Part shown: positions 61,440 through 64,000 of the stretch, one piece after another
How the letters are laid out: each line of letters begins with the position of its first letter
How positions within the stretch are numbered: the stretch's first letter is position 1
Assembly (NCBI GenBank): GCA_041946825.1
Contig: JBHGBD010000018.1
Coordinates: 1-64,000, forward strand
Direction: 5' to 3'
Source: CAZTHM01 sp041946825
GTDB lineage: Bacteria; Acidobacteriota; Terriglobia; UBA7540
DNA: 64,000 nucleotides
Notes under the pieces: generated by a model
Seen by the model: only the letters and a program-made list of their open reading frames with translations
Told to the model about the DNA's origin: nothing
The model's database searches: none
Made by a program: the position numbers and the translations under genes

Positions 61440-63440
61440 CTACTTCAAGGGCGAAAAGATCACCGCCAAGCCGCCGCCGGGGGCGAGGTGGACTTTCAGC
61501 TTATCGCCCGGCTTGACGCGCTTCTTTGAAATGCTGAGGCTTGTCGCAACCTTGTCGGCGTCGGCGCCGTCAGCGAAGATTTGAGCTTCGTAGTCGCCCG
61601 CGCCGAGGAAGCTGAGCGGGATTTCCAGGTCGCGCGAATCCCAATTCGTCATCGCGCCGAGATACCAGACGCCATCCTTCTGGCGCGCGACGGTGACGTA
61701 CTGGCCGGGCTCGCCGGTCAACACCCTCGTATCGTCCCACACGGTTGGCACCTTCTCGATAAACTCGAATCCCGGCTGGCCTTCGTAAGCCTCGGGATGA
61801 TCGGACACCATCACCAGCGGGCTCTCGAAGGCGACGTACTTGGCAAGCTCGTGCGCGCGGGTGCCCTGGGTCATCGGCTCGAGGTTACGCGCGACGAACT
61901 GCTCGCGCGTGGCGTTGCGGAAGCCGCCGGGCGTGTAGTCGAGCGGCCCCCCGAGCATGCGCGTGAACGGCAGCGTCACGTCATGCTGTGGCGTAATGCG
62001 ATCGCTCCACTTACTGTATTCGAGCCCCATCACACCCTCACGCGTGAGCAGGTTCGGGTACGCGCGGCGCAAACCCGTGGGCTTGTAGGCGCCGTGGAAG
62101 TCCACGGTCATCTTGTGCTCGGCGGCCTTGCGCACCATGCGCTCGTAGAAATTCACCATCTCCTGGTCGTCGCGGTCCATGAAGTCCACTTTCACGCCCG
62201 CCGCTCCCCACTTGCTGTAGAGCGCCAGCGCTTCGTCCATGTGCTTGTTCATCTCGGTCCAATAGACCCAGAGCAGAACTTTGACCCCTTTTGACTTCGC
62301 GTACTCGATGATGCGTGGGACGTTCGTCTGTTCCGTATGGTGGAGGATATCCACCGGATGGGTGTCATCTTTCTGGATATACCAACCAGCATCGACGAGC
62401 ATGTATTCGAACTTGTGGCGCGCGGCGAAGTCCACGTAGTGGAGCATCGTTTCGGTGTTCATGCCGGGCTTGAAGCTGACATTGCGCGCGAAACTCCCCG
62501 ACCACCAGTCCCACGCGGCGCGGCCGGGCTGGATCCAGCTTGTGTCGGCGAGCGCGCATGGAGCACTGAGGTTGAGAACCAAATAGCTGTTTTCGATCAG
62601 GTCGCCCGGGCGCGATCCAAGCAGGATGATTCGCCACGGCGTCGCCTCGGGCGTTGACGCAACCACCGCTTCGTCCGAGGTTTTGGGAAGAGGGGAAAGC
62701 TTGCTCATCAGCGCGTTGGACACCCCCATCACGCCGCCCACGTACATGCCCGCGTAGTCGGTCAAATCGGCTTCGAGCAACGCCGCCCACGGTCCATTGG
62801 GAACTTCAATGAGCAGCGGCAGGGCCACGATCGACGTGGGCTTGATTTCATCCAGTCGCACGCGGTGGTAATCGGTTTCGTAGCTCGTGGTGTAGCTTCC
62901 CAGATTCAACGCGTAGGCATATGCCGGTTCACGAAAGTAGAAGCCGGTGTTCTCCGAAGAGAGCGTGAACTTGTCCAGAGCTTCCTGTTTGGGCAGGACG
63001 TACCGGAAAGCGGCGCCCTCGTTGTAAGCGCGGAAGATCAGATCCACCCGCCGGCCGGGCGCGTGACGCTCGCGCAGCGAAACGGAAAGTTGATTGTAGT
63101 GGTCGCGAACCTGGCGTTTGGCGCCGAATCGATTCTCCCAGGTCGTGTCTTCGGACTTCCGCTCCGACCCGATGATTTCCAAGTCCCGATCGAGCGGCTG
63201 GCCGCCCTTGAAATCCAACCCCAACGGCGAATCGGCCAGAACCAACGCGCCTTTGTAGGAGACACGATAGTAGGGCCGCTCGCCGGGCAAGTAGGGTTGT
63301 GGGTTCGATTTCAACTGAAACTCAATCTTCACATTGCTGTCAGGAGAAGTCACAACGAGCGATTCGTCCGGAGAAGCGGAGAGGCATGCGTTTCCGGCCG
63401 CCGCCATGAGCGTCAGAGCGCCCGCGATATGCTTGAACAT
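61440..63440 (-). CDS. GH97 family glycosidase, secreted
   Basis: 666 aa. GGAGG precedes the ATG at 63440. A signal peptide (FKHIAGALTLMAAAGNACLSA) is followed by the GH97 N-terminal beta-super-sandwich (VVTSPDSNVKIEFQLK, YYRVSYKGALVLADSPLGLDF), a TIM barrel (PGRAAWDWWSGSFARNVSF, YMLVDAGWYIQKDD, KVDFMDRDDQEMVNFYERM) and a C-terminal beta domain ending PGGGLAVIFSPLK. The Asp in GVKVDFMDRD (about 418) is the nucleophile position of retaining GH97 enzymes (alpha-galactosidase type), unlike the SusB-type inverting alpha-glucosidases, so alpha-galactosidase or related activity is favoured (inference). The LTREGVMGLEYSKW stretch (about 468-481) includes the Glu candidates for acid/base and Ca2+ binding. 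Confidence 0.9.
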   Translation of the reverse strand: MFKHIAGALTLMAAAGNACLSASPDESLVVTSPDSNVKIEFQLKSNPQPYLPGERPYYRVSYKGALVLADSPLGLDFKGGQPLDRDLEIIGSERKSEDTTWENRFGAKRQVRDHYNQLSVSLRERHAPGRRVDLIFRAYNEGAAFRYVLPKQEALDKFTLSSENTGFYFREPAYAYALNLGSYTTSYETDYHRVRLDEIKPTSIVALPLLIEVPNGPWAALLEADLTDYAGMYVGGVMGVSNALMSKLSPLPKTSDEAVVASTPEATPWRIILLGSRPGDLIENSYLVLNLSAPCALADTSWIQPGRAAWDWWSGSFARNVSFKPGMNTETMLHYVDFAARHKFEYMLVDAGWYIQKDDTHPVDILHHTEQTNVPRIIEYAKSKGVKVLLWVYWTEMNKHMDEALALYSKWGAAGVKVDFMDRDDQEMVNFYERMVRKAAEHKMTVDFHGAYKPTGLRRAYPNLLTREGVMGLEYSKWSDRITPQHDVTLPFTRMLGGPLDYTPGGFRNATREQFVARNLEPMTQGTRAHELAKYVAFESPLVMVSDHPEAYEGQPGFEFIEKVPTVWDDTRVLTGEPGQYVTVARQKDGVWYLGAMTNWDSRDLEIPLSFLGAGDYEAQIFADGADADKVATSLSISKKRVKPGDKLKVHLAPGGGLAVIFSPLK

Positions 63441-63530
63441 GGATGGATCCTCCGTCAGCGCGGATTGGAGCCGAGGGCGTATTGTAGCTCTCCACGAAGC
63501 GCCCGCACAGCCAATCGCAGCCCTCCCGCA

Positions 63531-64000
63531 CTACGGGCAGGCCGACTTCAATTCCCTGCGCACCTGCTCGTAATTCGGAAATCGCTTCTCAGCATCGCGA
63601 AACTCCCGCGAATGCACGACGCGGCGGTGGCCGTTGCGACCGACCGGGTGAAGGATGTGAAGCATTTCGTGGAAGACCAGATACTCGATGACGCGGCACG
63701 GGACTTTGGCGGAATCAAGAGCGCGGCTGATGATGATCGTTCCGTGGGCCGAGTCGTAATGGCCGAGGACGCTTCGCGAGCGCGCCGGGCTCCAACCGAT
63801 TCGCCGGCATATCAGTTCGCCGCGGAAAAAGCGCCGATTCAACTTGTCGAAGATTTCCTCCAAATCGTAGTGCCGCCCTTTCGCCGGCAGCAACCGCTTG
63901 CGTCCGCGCCGGCCACGCGCCTCGTCGATCCGCCGCCGGACCTCGGGCTTCATGACGTAGGCGAGATAGCATTCGCGAGCCTCGCGTGAGGGCCGGCGGT
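63531..64000 (-). CDS. SprT-like/M48-like zinc metalloprotein, 5' end outside window
   Basis: The reading frame is open from the window edge at 64000 to the stop at 63531; the first in-frame ATG is at 63953 but the preceding codons (ending ECYLAYV) look like real protein, so the gene probably starts beyond the window. At least 155 aa are visible. The zinc motif HEMLHILHP (HExxH) lies in LVFHEMLH, followed by GHRRVVHSREFRDAEKRFPNY, and upstream is a helical DLEEIFDKLNRRFFRGEL and a strand RSVLGHYDSAHGTIIISRAL. This matches bacterial SprT-like/DUF45-related proteins, which may be proteases or metal-binding proteins of unknown target. It is 90 nt upstream of the GH97 gene on the same strand. Confidence 0.82.
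   Translation of the reverse strand, partial: RRPSREARECYLAYVMKPEVRRRIDEARGRRGRKRLLPAKGRHYDLEEIFDKLNRRFFRGELICRRIGWSPARSRSVLGHYDSAHGTIIISRALDSAKVPCRVIEYLVFHEMLHILHPVGRNGHRRVVHSREFRDAEKRFPNYEQVRRELKSACP

Overview
The window is a G+C-rich (about 60%) bacterial chromosomal segment carrying about 40 genes. It most resembles an Acidobacteriota genome. The reasons are two very large Oar-type TonB-dependent receptors with an N-terminal carboxypeptidase-regulatory domain and no SusD partner, a Hanks-type kinase fused to TPRs, tandem MacB/FtsX-like permeases beside a PadR gene, a DUF2950 protein, and many secreted glycoside hydrolases. This placement comes from gene content only; there is no rRNA in the window.

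Layout. 1-2.6 kb: a DUF58 protein and an AI-2E-family permease, convergent. 2.9-13.6 kb, minus strand: a carbohydrate block made of a TonB receptor, a GH35-like (DUF5597) enzyme, a GH42 beta-galactosidase, a ROK sugar kinase and a secreted beta-sandwich protein. The receptor has a near-consensus promoter with a LacI-type operator-like sequence in its spacer. 14-18.6 kb, plus strand: a GT1 glycosyltransferase, two MacB-like permeases and a 3'-truncated PadR gene. 19.1-27.7 kb, minus strand: a small secreted protein, a FAD monooxygenase-like protein, and a tripartite RND efflux operon (TolC, adaptor, oversized RND pump) followed by a DUF4136 protein. 27.9-28.9 kb: DUF2950.

29.5-42.4 kb: a second Oar-like receptor closed by a strong terminator, a 904-aa TPR protein, a GH9 glycanase (minus), a sulfatase-fold/TPR protein with Thr in place of the sulfatase Cys, and a Tat-exported Gfo/Idh oxidoreductase. 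42.6-48.3 kb: a 1166-aa kinase/TPR sensor and a PQQ-type sugar dehydrogenase fused to cytochrome c. 48.4 kb: tRNA-Gly(CCC). 48.5-51.3 kb: a Tat-exported GH116 enzyme.

51.5-58.8 kb is mostly housekeeping: cysteine desulfurase and MnmA (tRNA 2-thiolation), a DUF2064 protein, a small envelope/stress cluster (DUF948-like plus two YtxH paralogues), UvrC, a small TPR protein and a DUF2007 protein. 58.9-64 kb: an N-acyl-D-amino-acid deacylase-like amidohydrolase, a DUF433/DUF5615 toxin-antitoxin pair, a GH97 enzyme and a SprT-like metalloprotein that runs off the window.

Together the genes suggest a heterotrophic polysaccharide degrader: exported GH9, GH42, GH35-like, GH97 and GH116 enzymes release sugars, Oar-type receptors import or bind glycans, and ROK kinase and dehydrogenases feed metabolism. 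Intergenic spaces are rich in REP-like palindromes, short tandem repeats and long imperfect inverted repeats. I did not find a convincingly new multi-gene system. The best leads are the operator-in-promoter of the galactoside block, the Thr-type sulfatase/TPR fusion, the truncated PadR gene and the intergenic inverted-repeat families.
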